6,132 nucleotides of DNA from Actinomycetota bacterium (GTDB lineage: Bacteria > Actinomycetota > Thermoleophilia > Solirubrobacterales > Solirubrobacteraceae): NCBI GenBank assembly GCA_019348435.1, contig JAHWJM010000157.1:1-6132 (forward strand), written 5' to 3'. The notes beneath the pieces were generated by a model that was not told the DNA's origin, made no database searches, and saw only the letters and a list, made by a program, of their open reading frames with translations. Positions 5,034 to 6,132 of the stretch are shown here, piece after piece. A program made the translations under genes and the position numbers. The stretch's first letter is position 1. Each line of letters starts with the position of its first letter.

Positions 5034-5947
5034 CGCACGAGCTCGGGCTCGCCGCGCTCGGGCAGCGGGATCTCGATGGTGTCGAAGTCACGCGGGACCT
5101 CGGTGTCGGCGAACACCGCGCGCGCCTCGTCGCGGATCTCGCCGCCGGAGTAGCGCGAGGAGAGGTGCGTGAGGACGAGCAGCCGGACGTCGGCGTCGGC
5201 CGCCACCTGCGCGGCCTGACGGGCGGTGCTGTGAAGCGTCTGGGCGGCGCGGTCGGCCTCCTCGTGCGCGAAGGTCGCCTCGTGGACGAGAACGTCCGCG
5301 CGATGCGCGGCGACCACGACCGCATCGGTGGGCGCGGTGTCGCCGGTGACGACGACGCGCCGGCCGCGGCGCGGCTGCCCCACGACCTGCTCGGGCGCGA
5401 CGCCGGCAACGGTCTCACCACGCTGCAGACGACCGAAATCCGGCCCCGGCGTCACCCCGAGCCGCGCCGCGAGCTCGGCGTCGAAGCGGCCTGGCCGCGT
5501 GTCCTCGACGAGGACGTAGCCGAAGGCGGTGCCGCGGTGGCGCACGGCGAAGGGAACGATCTGCAGGTCGTCGCGGCGGATCGCCTCGTCGGGCTCGAGG
5601 TCGCGGAACGTCAGGCCGTAGCGCGGCCGGCCGTAGACCGGGCGCATGCGCTCCAGCAGCGCGGCCGTGCCGGGGGGTCCGTGCACCGTCAGGGGCTTCT
5701 CGCGGTCGCGCAGCTCGAAGGACTTCAGCATCCCCGGCAGGCCGAGCCAGTGGTCGGCGTGCAGGTGGGTGAGGAACACGTCGGTGAGGTCGGCGAGCCC
5801 GACGGAGCGCACGAGCTGGCGCTGCGTCCCCTCGCCGCAGTCGATCAGGATGCGCTCGCTGCCGCGCCGCACGAGCAGCGCCGGAAGCCCTCGCCGCGCC
5901 GACGGAACCGAGCCCGCGGTGCCCGCGAAGAAGAGCGACAGATCCAT
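5030..5947 (-). CDS. rnz: Ribonuclease Z (tRNA 3' endonuclease, metallo-beta-lactamase fold)
   Basis: This is a 305-residue RNase Z, the cytoplasmic zinc endonuclease that trims the 3' trailer of tRNA precursors. The metal motif HLHADH is at 61-66. The other expected ligands are His137 (AVRHRG), Asp203 (TGDT) and His261 (LTHLSSRY), and HEATF is at 222-226. A flexible-arm (exosite) segment is visible at about 164-179 (GVTPGPDFGRLQRGET). The beginning FFAGTAGSVPSARRGLPALL and IDCGEGTQRQL are typical. The length matches the family norm of about 300-310. I chose the ATG at 5947; 19 further in-frame residues up to 6004 are low-complexity and unlike the family. No Shine-Dalgarno precedes 5947, but a -10-like box lies 7 bases upstream, suggesting a leaderless mRNA. 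It is convergent with the anti-sigma gene and functionally unrelated to it. Confidence 0.95.
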   Translation of the reverse strand: MDLSLFFAGTAGSVPSARRGLPALLVRRGSERILIDCGEGTQRQLVRSVGLADLTDVFLTHLHADHWLGLPGMLKSFELRDREKPLTVHGPPGTAALLERMRPVYGRPRYGLTFRDLEPDEAIRRDDLQIVPFAVRHRGTAFGYVLVEDTRPGRFDAELAARLGVTPGPDFGRLQRGETVAGVAPEQVVGQPRRGRRVVVTGDTAPTDAVVVAAHRADVLVHEATFAHEEADRAAQTLHSTARQAAQVAADADVRLLVLTHLSSRYSGGEIRDEARAVFADTEVPRDFDTIEIPLPERGEPELVR

Positions 5948-5954
5948 TGCCGCG

Positions 5955-5960
5955 AGAGTA
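5955..5960 (-). promoter_or_regulatory. -10-like element for a leaderless rnz transcript
   Basis: On the minus strand TACTCT (TANNNT type) ends 7 bases before the rnz ATG at 5947, so transcription would start at or next to the start codon. This spacing is common for leaderless actinobacterial genes and agrees with the missing ribosome binding site. No clear -35 is seen. Confidence 0.4.
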
Positions 5961-6061
5961 CTGCGGGCGGTCGCGGTCGCCGGGCGGCCGCACCGCACCG
6001 GCACCGCGCCGGCGGAGCGGCGCGTAGCGAACGGTGTAACCGGACGACCCGCTCGGTGTCC

Positions 6062-6080
6062 TGTCGACCAATGGTCAACA
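6062..6080. promoter_or_regulatory. 19-base imperfect palindrome, candidate operator
   Basis: TGTCGACCAATGGTCAACA reads as TGT-C-GACC / AAT / GGTC-A-ACA, with one mismatched pair in eight. It lies 17 bases before the ATG at 6098 in the 150-base divergent gap between rnz and the next gene. Its size and symmetry suit a dimeric repressor site overlapping the 5' region of the + strand gene. The rest of the gap is GC-rich with short CACCG repeats around 5991-6005 and no clear promoter. Confidence 0.35.
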
Positions 6081-6097
6081 AGCTTCGGGGAGCCAGC

Positions 6098-6132
6098 ATG
6101 GATTCGCTCGCGCGCAGGGCACGGACAGCCGG
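6098..6132 (+). CDS. Start of an unidentified gene, 3'-partial
   Basis: Only 11 complete codons are present (MDSLARRARTA), too few to identify the product. The start is credible because GGGGAG (6087-6092) lies 5 bases before the ATG, and a candidate operator palindrome sits just upstream. It is divergent from rnz. The basic, Ala/Arg-rich N-terminus is not diagnostic. Confidence 0.5.
   Translation, partial: MDSLARRARTA

Noticed and set aside
5948..6004. N-terminal extension of RNase Z to 6004
   Set aside because: The added residues do not resemble the family, whose start (LFFAGTAGSVPS) follows directly after the ATG at 5947.

Overview
This window looks like part of an environmental (probably metagenome-assembled) contig with two taxonomic signatures. 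About 95% of it, from roughly base 425 to the end, is very GC-rich and reads like a high-GC actinobacterium. A Thermoleophilia/Solirubrobacterales-type soil organism is my best guess, based on the pyrR-pyrB order, an RskA-type anti-sigma factor, and abundant small exported cupredoxins. The first ~425 bases instead encode the C-terminal part of a YciB/IspZ septation protein with a strongly alphaproteobacterial (sphingomonad-like) character. This piece abuts a pyrB gene that is cut off in mid-domain. The simplest reading is a chimeric assembly join at about 416-440, so the two sides should not be treated as one genome without checking.

Layout: (1) 1-~425, + strand, partial yciB. (2) ~425-1377, - strand, the start of a pyrimidine operon, pyrR then pyrB (truncated at the join), with a 4-base start/stop overlap. 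In front of pyrR lies an RNA hairpin that matches the PyrR-binding loop and contains the pyrR ribosome binding site, which predicts translational autorepression. (3) 1502-3556, - strand, a tightly overlapping four-gene operon: a lipoprotein with two tandem DUF4399-like 'GHLHF' repeats, a lipoprotein cupredoxin, a membrane-anchored cupredoxin, and a four-helix membrane protein. (4) 3675-5002, + strand, divergent from (3): an ECF sigma factor and its zinc-type, RskA-like membrane anti-sigma factor, with overlapping stop and start. (5) 5030-5947, - strand, ribonuclease Z, convergent with the anti-sigma gene and probably leaderless. (6) 6098-end, + strand, the first codons of an unidentified gene behind a good ribosome binding site and a 19-base imperfect palindrome.

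How the parts fit together: the most distinctive unit is 1502-5002. A membrane-tethered sigma/anti-sigma switch is transcribed away from an operon whose products should all sit in or outside the membrane. Two of them carry complete type-1 copper ligand sets, and a third carries duplicated His-x-His motifs. I infer an envelope copper or electron-transfer module controlled by the ECF sigma factor. The gene families are individually familiar, but I know of no described system with this composition. No tRNA, rRNA, CRISPR array or insertion sequence was seen.
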